Shown piece by piece: positions 18,829 to 26,782 of a stretch of DNA of 64,000 nt. The position numbers were made by a program, and so were the translations under genes. Below the pieces are notes generated by a model. It worked only from the letters and a program-made list of their open reading frames with translations, had not been told where the DNA came from and searched no databases. The stretch is from Thalassotalea sp. PS06. GTDB taxonomy: Bacteria > Pseudomonadota > Gammaproteobacteria > Enterobacterales > Alteromonadaceae. The DNA is taken from contig NZ_CP041638.1 in assembly GCF_007197775.1 (NCBI RefSeq), positions 3,410,001 to 3,474,000 of the forward strand. Reading direction: 5' to 3'. The first letter of the stretch is position 1. Each line of letters begins with the position of its first letter.

Positions 18829-21002
18829 TAAATTGCTTCCAAATTCGCAAACTCCACCATCAACCACTTGCTGCCGTGGTCAGCGAAATTAACCTGCACG
18901 CGACCTTGCGCTCCACTACCTTCAAAGTTCAGCACTACACCGTCGCCAAATTTCGCATGACGAACCTGCTGCCCGAGTTTAAACCCGGAATCAGCAAAGG
19001 TTTCCAGAGAAATCGTATTCGAGAATCGACCTGTGGTTTTCGGCTTTGCGGCCTGATTTTTCATCCGGATTTCTTCCAGGTACTGGTCTGGAATTTCCCG
19101 TAGGAATCGACTCGGACGATGGTATTTTTCCTGTCCGTATAAACGACGGGATTCGGCGTGACACAAATACAGTTTTTCCATGGCACGGGTCATCCCCACA
19201 TAACAAAGGCGACGTTCTTCTTCCAATCGCGAGATATCATCACCGGATTGTTGTGATGGGAACATGCCTTCTTCCATACCCACCATAAATACCAGAGGGA
19301 ACTCCAGACCTTTGGCGGAATGCAAGGTCATTAACTGCACTGCTGCTTCATATTCATCAGCCTGAGATTCACCCGCTTCCAATGATGCATGAGTTAGAAA
19401 TGCCGTCAGTGGCGTCATTTCATCTTCCACTTCCGGATCTACTTCAAACGTCTGACATGCGGTTACCAATTCATTTAAGTTCTCAATTCGAGCCGCAGCG
19501 CGTTCACCTTTTTCCGCTTGATACATGGCTTTCAAACCTGAGTGTTGAATCACATGATTGGCTTGCTGGTCGAGGTTGAGGTTTAAAGTGTCATCTTCTA
19601 ACTGATCGACTAAATCGATAAACGCTTTAATCGATTTGGCCGGACGAGCTGAAAGTTGCTCGCCTTCGATCATGCGAATACAGGCTTCCCATAAAGTCGA
19701 GCCATGGCTTCTGGCGGCATCCCGAACTAACGAAAGGGTTTGGTTACCTATGCCTCGGGCTGGGGTATTAATAATTCGCTCAAATGACGCATCATCATTA
19801 CGATTATTCATCAATCGCATATATGCCAACGCGTCTTTAATTTCCTGACGTTCGAAGAATCGTAAACCACCATAGATGCGATAGGGCAACTGCGCCTGCA
19901 GTAACGCTTCCTCGAGCAAACGTGACTGGGCATTAGAGCGATACAAGATAGCCACATCATCGAGACTATTACCTTCGTCCAGCCATTGTTTGATACGGCT
20001 ACTGACAAAGCGTGACTCATCCAAATCATTAAAGGCGGTATAAACAGAGATTGCTTCACCGTCTGAATCTTTTGTCCAGAGATCTTTACCAAGGCGATTA
20101 TTGTTATTGCTAATCAAAGCATTGGCAGCATTAAGTATATTGCCAGTAGAACGATAATTTTGCTCAAGACGAATGGTTTCAGCGCCATCAAAATCTCGTA
20201 AAAAACGCTGAATATTTTCAATCTTGGCACCACGCCAGCCGTAAATGGACTGATCATCATCGCCAACAATCATCACATTACCGTGCTCGCGACCCAGCAA
20301 GTTTAACCAGGCATATTGAATGGCATTGGTATCCTGAAATTCGTCCACCAAAATGCGTGAGAACCGGCGTTGATAGTGCTCAAGAAGCACTGGATTGTTG
20401 AGCCATAATTCATGGGCACGCAATAACAGCTCAGCAAAATCTACCAGGCCTGCGCGGTCACAGGTGTCCTGATAAATTTGATAAATCTTTTTAAAAGTTT
20501 CTTCGGTAGGATCGTATTGAGCATCGATATGTTTAGGACGTAGGCCTTCATCCTTTTTGCCATTGATGTACCACATCGCCTGCTTTGCTGGCCATTTCTT
20601 CTCATCCAGCTGCATTGAACGAATCACCCGTTTTAACAGACGCAGCTGGTCATCGGAATCGAGCACCTGAAAACTTTGCGGCAACTTGGCTTCCTGAAAA
20701 TGCATGCGCAATAATCGATGGGCAAGACCATGGAAGGTACCTATCCACATACCATGAATATTACTACCCACCGCTTGCTCAACCCTGGCACGCATTTCCG
20801 CCGCTGCTTTGTTGGTAAAAGTTACCGCCAAAATACTATGGGGAGAGACATTCTCGACTCGCATTAACCAGGCAATTCGATGCACCAGAACCCGGGTTTT
20901 ACCACTACCAGCGCCAGCCAGAACCAACATATTCTGTGCCGGGGCCGCTACTGCTTCCCGTTGTTTATCATTTAACGAATCGAGTAATTCAGAAACATCC
21001 AT
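18828..21002 (-). CDS. uvrD: DNA helicase II UvrD
   Basis: Superfamily 1 3'-5' helicase of 724 residues used in nucleotide excision and mismatch repair. From the ATG at 21002 it starts MDVSELLDSLNDKQREAV like E. coli UvrD; the upstream extension to 21050 is not conserved. Walker A is GAGSGKT (30-36), Walker B region VDEFQDTN, motif III GDDDQSIYGWRGA, and a C-terminal Tudor-like region begins near FKLGQQVRHAKFGDGVV. A perfect LexA box at 21108-21123 indicates SOS control. The gene is last on its strand before the TonB receptor terminator. Confidence 0.97.
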   Translation of the reverse strand: MDVSELLDSLNDKQREAVAAPAQNMLVLAGAGSGKTRVLVHRIAWLMRVENVSPHSILAVTFTNKAAAEMRARVEQAVGSNIHGMWIGTFHGLAHRLLRMHFQEAKLPQSFQVLDSDDQLRLLKRVIRSMQLDEKKWPAKQAMWYINGKKDEGLRPKHIDAQYDPTEETFKKIYQIYQDTCDRAGLVDFAELLLRAHELWLNNPVLLEHYQRRFSRILVDEFQDTNAIQYAWLNLLGREHGNVMIVGDDDQSIYGWRGAKIENIQRFLRDFDGAETIRLEQNYRSTGNILNAANALISNNNNRLGKDLWTKDSDGEAISVYTAFNDLDESRFVSSRIKQWLDEGNSLDDVAILYRSNAQSRLLEEALLQAQLPYRIYGGLRFFERQEIKDALAYMRLMNNRNDDASFERIINTPARGIGNQTLSLVRDAARSHGSTLWEACIRMIEGEQLSARPAKSIKAFIDLVDQLEDDTLNLNLDQQANHVIQHSGLKAMYQAEKGERAAARIENLNELVTACQTFEVDPEVEDEMTPLTAFLTHASLEAGESQADEYEAAVQLMTLHSAKGLEFPLVFMVGMEEGMFPSQQSGDDISRLEEERRLCYVGMTRAMEKLYLCHAESRRLYGQEKYHRPSRFLREIPDQYLEEIRMKNQAAKPKTTGRFSNTISLETFADSGFKLGQQVRHAKFGDGVVLNFEGSGAQGRVQVNFADHGSKWLMVEFANLEAI

Positions 21003-21107
21003 AGTGAATTTTTTGCCTGCAAGCTGATTAATGCGTGTATCCGCTCTCATGGAAAAGCATGAGGTGTGGGATTAATAATGAGGGACAGTATACCAGTATT
21101 TTAACTA

Positions 21108-21123
21108 CTGTATATAAACACAG
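21108..21123 (-). promoter_or_regulatory. LexA box upstream of uvrD
   Basis: CTGTATATAAACACAG fits CTGT-N8-ACAG exactly. It lies about 106 bp upstream of the uvrD ATG. TATACT and TATACA hexamers on the minus strand nearby could be the promoter it covers. Confidence 0.85.
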
Positions 21124-21255
21124 AACAATTGATCGCCGATCAATTGTTCTTGGAACGTATCGCAGGCGATGCTTCGAGTACGTGACGGAAAACGTCACTT
21201 CGAGTACACAATCAAAGATTGTTCCTAGCACGCTGATGTCATCAGCTCCGAGTAC
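21123..21255. repeat. Hairpin array 1 (five stem-loops with 9-nt linkers)
   Basis: Stems: GAACAATTGATCG (21123-21149, 13 bp, 1-nt loop), GTATCGC/GCGATGC (21157-21172), GTGACG/CGTCAC (21182-21198), ACAATC/GATTGT (21208-21222) and GCTGATG/CATCAGC (21232-21246). From the second stem on, the linkers are 9 nt: TTCGAGTAC, TTCGAGTAC, TCCTAGCAC, TCCGAGTAC. Confidence 0.85.
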
Positions 21256-21343
21256 ACGCTGTTTCGAGTAGCGAACATGGACGTTGGTATGCAGAATTTG
21301 TCGGGAACTGAAATTAGCTTTTCACTGGGTGAAGATTTCATCG

Positions 21344-21412
21344 CTGAGGACGTTGTCGGTTTTAGTCATGGATGGCTTGTATGCAGAAAATGCAGGAGCA
21401 ATTTTCTGTGAA
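21344..21412 (+). repeat. Single copy of the 49-bp dispersed repeat
   Basis: A copy of the unit that is tandem at 21710-21856, with a few substitutions (TTTTAGTCATGGATGGCTTG at its start). It is followed by the same GAAGACGCTGTCGAAA tail, showing that a larger composite module is repeated. Confidence 0.8.
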
Positions 21413-21523
21413 GACGCTGTCGAAAGTTCGAACTTCGTCATTGCGGCGTAGGCCGTAATCTTGCTCTTCGCGCTAAAACTCTAAAATGGCTGAATGGCTG
21501 AATGGCTCTAGTGTGCAACAAGC

Positions 21524-21647
21524 GGGAGTTACAACTCCCTTAGTACGCATCGTGAGCGATGCTCCGGGTACGTGACGGAAAACGTCACTTCGGGTACACA
21601 ATCAAAGATTGTTCCGGGTACGCGACAAAAAACGTCGCTTCGAGTGA
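21524..21647. repeat. Hairpin array 2
   Basis: Stems in order: GGGAGTT/AACTCCC (21524-21539), GCATCG/CGATGC (21547-21562), GTGACG/CGTCAC (21572-21588), ACAATC/GATTGT (21598-21612), GCGAC/GTCGC (21622-21638). Linkers: TTAGTAC, TCCGGGTAC, TTCGGGTAC, TCCGGGTAC, then TTCGAGTGA. Confidence 0.88.
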
Positions 21648-21709
21648 AAAGCAAAAACCTTGAGTCAATAGCTGAAGTTACCACTTTCTTTAGAAGAGGA
21701 CTGCGTCGG

Positions 21710-21856
21710 TTTTGGCCATGGATGGCTTATATGCAGAAAATGCAGGAGCAATTTTCTGTTTTGGCCATGGATGGCTTATATGCAGAAAATGCAGGAGCAA
21801 TTTTCTGTTTTGGCCATGGATGGCTTATATGCAGAAAATGCAGGAGCAATTTTCTG
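21710..21856 (+). repeat. Three identical tandem copies of a 49-bp unit
   Basis: Units at 21710-21758, 21759-21807 and 21808-21856, each starting TTTTGGCCATGGATGGCTTA and ending AGGAGCAATTTTCTG. Each contains GCCAT-GG-ATGGC and an 8-bp stem CAGAAAAT/ATTTTCTG enclosing GGAG. A minus- and a plus-strand open frame crossing it are artefacts of the repeat. Confidence 0.93.
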
Positions 21857-21964
21857 TGAAGACGCTGTCGAAAAGGTTTAAATTCGTCTTTGCGGCGTAG
21901 GCCGTAATCTCGTTTTTCGGGATGGTATTTCAAAGTGGCTGAATGACTCTAGTGTGCCACAAGC

Positions 21965-22088
21965 GGGAGTTAAAACTCCCTGAGTACGTATCGCAAACGA
22001 TACTCCGAGAGCGTGGCAGAAAGCGCCACTTCGAGTACACAATCAAAGATTGTTCCGGGTACGCGACAAACAACGTCGCTTCGAGTAA
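21965..22088. repeat. Hairpin array 3
   Basis: Stems in order: GGGAGTT/AACTCCC (21965-21980), GTATCG/CGATAC (21988-22003), GTGGC/GCCAC (22013-22029), ACAATC/GATTGT (22039-22053), GCGAC/GTCGC (22063-22079). Same order and linker lengths as array 2. The second and third stems differ from array 2 on both arms, so base pairing is kept. Confidence 0.88.
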
Positions 22089-22193
22089 AAAGCAAAACCC
22101 TAGAGTCATTCCCTGATACTACCGGGAATCTTAGCTAGGGCCGAATGTCTCTAGTGTGCCAGCCAGAGTCATACGCAATTTCGTTTTTATACT

Positions 22194-22332
22194 CCGTCAT
22201 CCCAGCATGATGTTGGCTGGGATCTCCCTTCGACTTCCAGAGATTTGTTTACTTACCTTTTTGAAAAGTTGAAATAAATGAAACCACAGTACGCCACATG
22301 AGATCCCACTCAAAGACATAGTGGGATGACGG
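22194..22332. repeat. 139-bp palindromic MITE-like element
   Basis: Terminal inverted repeats CCGTCATCCCA (22194-22204) and TGGGATGACGG (22322-22332). Each end also folds on itself (CCCAGC/GCTGGG 22201-22221; CCCACT/AGTGGG 22305-22325), and inner GGGATCTC (22219-22226) pairs with GAGATCCC (22300-22307). No coding capacity. GTCATCCC-type palindromic repeats are widespread in proteobacteria. Confidence 0.75.
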
Positions 22333-22395
22333 CGCATAATAAAAAGAAAGTGAGAGGTTCACTGACTCTAAATCGCTCAAAGCCGTCATTTTAGT

Positions 22396-22686
22396 TCAGG
22401 CTTTAACATGTGCGTTGAACATTTTACACGGCCAATATATGAATAAAAACATACAAACAAACAGCGCTTTGTAAAAGAAAACTTTGGGATAAAACTCTGG
22501 AAGCAGCCAACCAATTAGCAACGCAAATAACACGCTACTAACTAATAGAGTGAGCAAAACCATGCCAACAATACCAATAGCTTTCAGCGTATTTTCTTTA
22601 GCTGAAATAACATTACTTTTCTCAACAATTGTGATGAATACGACATAGAAAAAAATCACAATCAAATTAGCTAAAATTAAATCCAT
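22396..22686 (-). CDS. Small membrane protein, unknown
   Basis: 96 residues with three hydrophobic segments (about 3-22, 38-62, 68-88) and a short basic C-terminus. I do not recognise the family. The ATG at 22686 is preceded by AAAGGAAAG at short spacing; a TTG at 22704 is the alternative. It lies next to the repeat block and near another unknown membrane protein on the same strand. Both are AT-rich relative to neighbouring housekeeping genes, which would fit acquired DNA, but that is inference. Confidence 0.5.
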   Translation of the reverse strand: MDLILANLIVIFFYVVFITIVEKSNVISAKENTLKAIGIVGMVLLTLLVSSVLFALLIGWLLPEFYPKVFFYKALFVCMFLFIYWPCKMFNAHVKA

Positions 22687-22833
22687 ACTTTCCTTTGCTG
22701 GCAATAACTACTTGCGCTGAATGACTGTCGTTCGCTCATCACGGTCCCTAGTCACATTGTTAATTTACCGGTTTACGCTGCCCCAAACAATGTGCACAAA
22801 TTTAAACCAGCCGATAACAAGACTCAGAACCAA

Positions 22834-23328
22834 TTAAAATAAATTCCATGGCCACTCTCCAGCAATTAAAGACATGCTACCGGCCAGAAAGAATACTGCC
22901 CCCATAATTAAAGAAAACCTGAAACGCCAGGGGTGGTTCCGGCAGTAATTTTTCACTTCTTCTTTTTCTTGAAGGAGTGCACCCATATTAATCAAAAGAA
23001 CTACTGGAATAGAAGATATAATTAATATCAGACCACTCAAACGATTTTGCAGTAAATTATCACCAGATAAGTCGTAAAGCACAGTCGATATTGAAAGAAG
23101 TAGCAAACTGAAATGATTAAATAGAAGTGGATATTCGCTCATTTCCCATGGTGATTCATGCAACGAGCCTTCTTGCCCTACACCTAAAACTACCGCCATT
23201 GCGGCCCACCAAACGAGATAATAAAATCCGGATGTGAGTGACTTTTCAATCAAAAAGATATTCAATATTGAAATGTAAACTGCCATTCCTAGCATAACTA
23301 GGGCAGTCGTTTTTTTTATTTTCATCAT
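22834..23328 (-). CDS. Four-helix membrane protein, unknown
   Basis: 164 residues with four to five hydrophobic stretches and a charged loop (LLQEKEEVKNYCRNHPWRFR) before the last helix. I do not recognise the family. The ATG at 23328 overlaps a GGAATG ribosome-binding-like stretch. It is on the same strand as the M16 pair upstream, 65 bp from that operon's end, and could be cotranscribed, although there is nothing to link their functions. Confidence 0.55.
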   Translation of the reverse strand: MMKIKKTTALVMLGMAVYISILNIFLIEKSLTSGFYYLVWWAAMAVVLGVGQEGSLHESPWEMSEYPLLFNHFSLLLLSISTVLYDLSGDNLLQNRLSGLILIISSIPVVLLINMGALLQEKEEVKNYCRNHPWRFRFSLIMGAVFFLAGSMSLIAGEWPWNLF

Positions 23329-23393
23329 TCCATGATTACCACTTTGTTATCAGAACAGAGATTAATAAAATCAATGAGCTTGCCATGGTTCCA

Positions 23394-24830
23394 TCACAGG
23401 CTGACTTCACGTATCGGCCAATCTGGCAATTTCTCCTGCAAATCCGATAGAATCACCGAGCGATCACCGCGCAATACGATTACCGGTTTACGGGAAAACA
23501 ATGCTTGAGCTTCGTCTTGCAGACTATTCGGGCTCTGCGCCGCCAACCACTGGCTAAGGGGAATTTTCTTGTTGAGTAAATCCTGCACATACGTCCGTTG
23601 AGCTAAATAGGCTGAAGCATAGAGAAGACGTTCCTGACTTTGAAGATATTGCTTCAATGTATCAAACTCGGCCTCTGGCATCGGTAACTGCCGCGCCAGT
23701 TCCAGATGATCCAACACACCTTTGACGAATGCGCCGGTATGCTCAACGCCGGTATTGGCATAAAACTGCAAAGTTGTCGAAAGAGGTTCGTTCGCACAGT
23801 ATCCATGAACCCCATAAGTCAGACCTCTAACGACCCGAAGATCGTAATACAAGCGACCGCTAAAACCTCTCCCTAGCCAACTGGCAAAACTCCGGCAAGC
23901 CTCTGTACTTGGCGTTTCACCTTGTAGTAACCGATAGCCGATTCGTACCTGAGTCTGCACGGCACCCGGTGCATCGATTAACAAGATTTCTCCACCATCA
24001 GATTCAGGTTCACTCATAACTGTGCTCGTGGATTGTTGCTGCGGCTTCGGCAACCATGACATGGCATCTGCCAGCACCTGAGTTTCTTCCGAACCACCAT
24101 AGCTAATCAATAACCATTGATTCTCTGCCACCAGTTCTTCCAGAAGTTGTGCCACAACCGTTTGATCCAGTCCTTTAATAAGTTCAGGATCCTCTTGGCT
24201 AGTCAAATAAGGGTGATGTTCCCCTAGCACAGTTTTTTCCCAAACCCGATCAATTTCGCTGCCAGATACAGCCTCAAACTGACGTTGAAGCCCTTGCCGG
24301 CGCTGCACTTCGCGAAGATCTAAATCGGCATACCCCTCTGCCCGCAAAAAACCCAATAAACTAGCGATAATCTCTTGAGGGGGAACAGAAGTTGGGCAAT
24401 TCATGCTCAACTTTATGCTGTGCAGAGTCAAACGCGTCTGCATACCATCGCCACAAGGCATAGCTCCTTCAGCTTGCAAGGCTAACTCGCGAAGAAGAAT
24501 TAGCTCGGATATCAGCGCCTTCTCATTTAAAGGTTTATTCGGGCTAAGTCCAACCAAAACCCATTGCTGCTGACCATCATTGTTTGCCGCAAAACGATGC
24601 CAGGGGTGACCGGAGGCAAGCATTGTAACCTCAGGGTTAGGCACTAATGTTGGCGCCAGTGGAGCCACTTCAGGCAGGTTGTTAGGTTTAAACTCAGGTA
24701 AGGTTGGAGCCTGTACCTCAGTAAAATTAATGTTTGTGTGTTGGCAACCACTTAGCCCTAAGCTCAACGCGACCAATAACGCGGTAATCAAACGAGTCTT
24801 CAAAGTCTTCAAAGTCTTCAAAGTCTTCAT
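23394..24830 (-). CDS. M16-family lipoprotein, non-catalytic partner
   Basis: 478 residues. The N-terminus is Lys/Thr/Leu repeats, then a hydrophobic stretch ending in the lipobox LSGC, so it is probably a lipoprotein. The rest has the two-domain fold pattern of M16 peptidases but no HxxEH zinc motif; the C-terminal half keeps the Arg-rich strand RVVRGLTYGVHGY typical of M16 C-domains. It overlaps the catalytic M16 gene by four bases (start within that gene's stop), so the two probably form a hetero-complex, as in other paired bacterial M16 proteases. The start carries four 9-bp repeats (see separate entry). Confidence 0.82.
   Translation of the reverse strand: MKTLKTLKTLKTRLITALLVALSLGLSGCQHTNINFTEVQAPTLPEFKPNNLPEVAPLAPTLVPNPEVTMLASGHPWHRFAANNDGQQQWVLVGLSPNKPLNEKALISELILLRELALQAEGAMPCGDGMQTRLTLHSIKLSMNCPTSVPPQEIIASLLGFLRAEGYADLDLREVQRRQGLQRQFEAVSGSEIDRVWEKTVLGEHHPYLTSQEDPELIKGLDQTVVAQLLEELVAENQWLLISYGGSEETQVLADAMSWLPKPQQQSTSTVMSEPESDGGEILLIDAPGAVQTQVRIGYRLLQGETPSTEACRSFASWLGRGFSGRLYYDLRVVRGLTYGVHGYCANEPLSTTLQFYANTGVEHTGAFVKGVLDHLELARQLPMPEAEFDTLKQYLQSQERLLYASAYLAQRTYVQDLLNKKIPLSQWLAAQSPNSLQDEAQALFSRKPVIVLRGDRSVILSDLQEKLPDWPIREVSL
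24795..24830 (-). repeat. In-frame 9-bp tandem repeat in the signal region
   Basis: Four copies of AGTCTTCAA (last one AGTCTTCAT, including the start codon) on the plus strand. On the coding strand they encode KTL triplets at residues 2-12. Unit length is a multiple of three, so copy changes would lengthen or shorten the positively charged n-region without a frameshift. Confidence 0.9.
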
Positions 24831-26260
24831 AGGATTTTGGCCTCCAAACTATCGGCCCAGGAGTCGGGCAACCACTCGAGGACATGCTTACCCCAGCGTG
24901 TGTACCAGGGCGGCTGTAAGTCCAGCCGCAAAGTCCCAGCCATAAAATATTCCTGGGCAACTCGTTGAATTTGCTCTGGCGTCACCTTTTCAATCCGAGC
25001 CCAGGGACCCGTTAAAGGTGTCAAAGCGTCCTGCTTTGAGGTGGCTGATAGAAAAATAGCTAAATTCTGAGGGTCATTCAGACGACTAAGTTGCCCTTGT
25101 AGCCAGTTATTCTTGAGTTGATTAAGCTGTGTTTCATCTATTGGTGCTTGCGCCATATCGTCTATCAACACTTTTACGTTAGTCGCCAGACGATCCAATG
25201 ACGCTCGAGCGCGCGGCACTAGCGCTATAGCGGTCACACCATGCAATTCCAGACTCTGAGATATGGAATATGCCAGCAGTTGATCAGGATCAGACAACCG
25301 AGTCTGCTGTATCAGGCTGGCATAATCTTGCACCAGGTAACGCTCCAGTAAAGTGATGGCTGCTGCATCCGGGTGATTGCTGGGTACCGTATGCCAGCCA
25401 AGTAATAACACTGGCCAGGGACCGCGGGCATCGGTAATTGAATCATGATAATCACCACGTTCGATGGTAAGGGGTTGATCGTCTCTAAGCGGCGCTGGCG
25501 TATCGTTGTTCCAGGAAGCAAACTCACGTTCCACTATGGTTAAGGTATCCGTTTGCAGCGCCCCCACCAGACTGAGTTGCATGCTCTCAGGGCGGTAATG
25601 CTGGCGATGAAACTCGGTAAGGCTATCCGGGGTAGCGGCCAACAGATCTTCTCGTACACCAATCACAGGGTGACCATATGGGGTTCCCGCCACGAGTGCA
25701 AGTAAGTGTTCCATAGCTGAGCGCACATAGGGTTGCATATCAACTGTTTGTGCCATCTCCTGCAGTACTGTGTCGATTTCGCTGCTCACACTTGCGTCAG
25801 TCAGCACCGGTCGTTGAAAGCGATCTGCATCCAACACCAGCCCTAATTCCAACGCTTCTGCTGGCAAGGTCAGGAAATAGTTGGTGTAATCAAATGACGT
25901 TGTGGCATTAAAACGTCCTGCATAAGCACCAATGGTTTGTATATAGGTATCACCCGGTGCGTGCTCACTGCCTTTAAACAGCATATGCTCAAATAAGTGC
26001 GCATAACCTCGCTCGTTGGAACCTTCATCCCGTGATCCAACTTCAAACTGGCTAGCGATGGAAACACTCTGCGAATCGGGTAACGACAACAAGCGCAACT
26101 GCAAGCCGTTAGCCAAAGTGCGATATTGTATCTTTGCTTCCCAATCATAAAGAGGCTGTGCCATCTGCGCTAAAGATGCAGCGGTATGCTCTTGCGCCGA
26201 CAAGGTTCCAGACATGGATAGTGCCACAGCCAGTAGCGGTCCTTTGCTAATTAAGCTCAC
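24827..26260 (-). CDS. M16 zinc metallopeptidase, catalytic subunit
   Basis: 477 residues with a signal peptide (cleavage probably after TLSA, about 22). The inverted zinc motif is His88-Leu-Phe-Glu91-His92 (HLFEH), with the third ligand Glu168 in VLQEMA, 76 residues on as in pitrilysin-family enzymes. R/Y residues of the C-domain lie near the end. It is a periplasmic peptidase acting on oligopeptides. GTG start at 26260 with AGGAG six bases upstream. It is first in the two-gene unit with the non-catalytic M16 lipoprotein. Confidence 0.93.
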   Translation of the reverse strand: MSLISKGPLLAVALSMSGTLSAQEHTAASLAQMAQPLYDWEAKIQYRTLANGLQLRLLSLPDSQSVSIASQFEVGSRDEGSNERGYAHLFEHMLFKGSEHAPGDTYIQTIGAYAGRFNATTSFDYTNYFLTLPAEALELGLVLDADRFQRPVLTDASVSSEIDTVLQEMAQTVDMQPYVRSAMEHLLALVAGTPYGHPVIGVREDLLAATPDSLTEFHRQHYRPESMQLSLVGALQTDTLTIVEREFASWNNDTPAPLRDDQPLTIERGDYHDSITDARGPWPVLLLGWHTVPSNHPDAAAITLLERYLVQDYASLIQQTRLSDPDQLLAYSISQSLELHGVTAIALVPRARASLDRLATNVKVLIDDMAQAPIDETQLNQLKNNWLQGQLSRLNDPQNLAIFLSATSKQDALTPLTGPWARIEKVTPEQIQRVAQEYFMAGTLRLDLQPPWYTRWGKHVLEWLPDSWADSLEAKIL

Positions 26261-26570
26261 GTTAAACTCCTAATAAGCTCGTCAATTCGATTCTGTTTTT
26301 AGTGACTCCGAGAGTCAATGGTGTGGCAACAGCAGTGGTGAAAAGTAAGTGTATGATGACAGATTGGCACTGATATTCATTGCAATTCCCTTTAATAATC
26401 CATGAAAACTCCTGCAAAGAAGTACACCATATTACTTACTTATAAAAATTAATTAAAGCATTAAAAACAGATGGTTATGGAATTACAACTCCTCCTTAAT
26501 TGAGTTGACCACCGCAACGCGTACTATCGCCACAAGCTTGTTATTTTCAATAACGGCCTACGTCAAAAAC

Positions 26571-26594
26571 AAAAAACGGTGCCGAAGCACCGTT
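26571..26594 (-). terminator. Rho-independent terminator, minus strand
   Basis: AACGGTGC (26575-26582) and GCACCGTT (26587-26594) pair across a 4-nt loop; on the minus strand the stem is followed by TTTTGTTTTTG. It would end the S10 carboxypeptidase transcript about 190 bp past its stop. Confidence 0.85.
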
Positions 26595-26703
26595 AATTAA
26601 AAATATGAAGCCTTTGTTGTCAGTGACCATGGCCATAACCGCGTTAACTGTCTTCCAAAATGCGACATCGGGAGCATTTATCCACCGACGAAGTCTGTCA
26701 CCC

Positions 26704-26779
26704 GAAAACCTGTTAACGATAAGGTTTTCTCTCTCGACATTCGTCTGTCTCTCGGAAATCTGACAACAATAAGATTTCC
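26704..26779 (+). repeat. Two conserved-loop hairpins in tandem
   Basis: GAAAACCT / AGGTTTTC (26704-26729) around GTTAACGATA, and GGAAATCT / AGATTTCC (26754-26779) around GACAACAATA. The loops are alike and the stems differ on both arms. The second ends just past the stop codon of the carboxypeptidase gene. Confidence 0.7.
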
Positions 26780-26782
26780 TCG

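Larger units (their letters stand above)
26261..26782. other. Intergenic, repeat remnants and a terminator
   Basis: 520 bp without a gene. 26575-26594 is a minus-strand terminator. About 26618-26690 contains a degraded copy of the CCATGG repeat family, and 26704-26779 contains two conserved-loop hairpins. 26261-26560 shows nothing I can identify beyond the M16 promoter region. Confidence 0.6.

Noticed and set aside
21035..21271. Open frames of 60-95 residues across 21035-21933 on both strands
   Set aside because: They read through hairpin arrays and 49-bp repeats, giving repeated peptides with no family pattern or ribosome binding site.
21123..22088. Integron attC sites
   Set aside because: No integrase, no GTTRRRY ends, and the hairpins are not separated by cassettes.
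22194..22332. Insertion sequence
   Set aside because: No transposase frame; only a short non-coding palindromic element.
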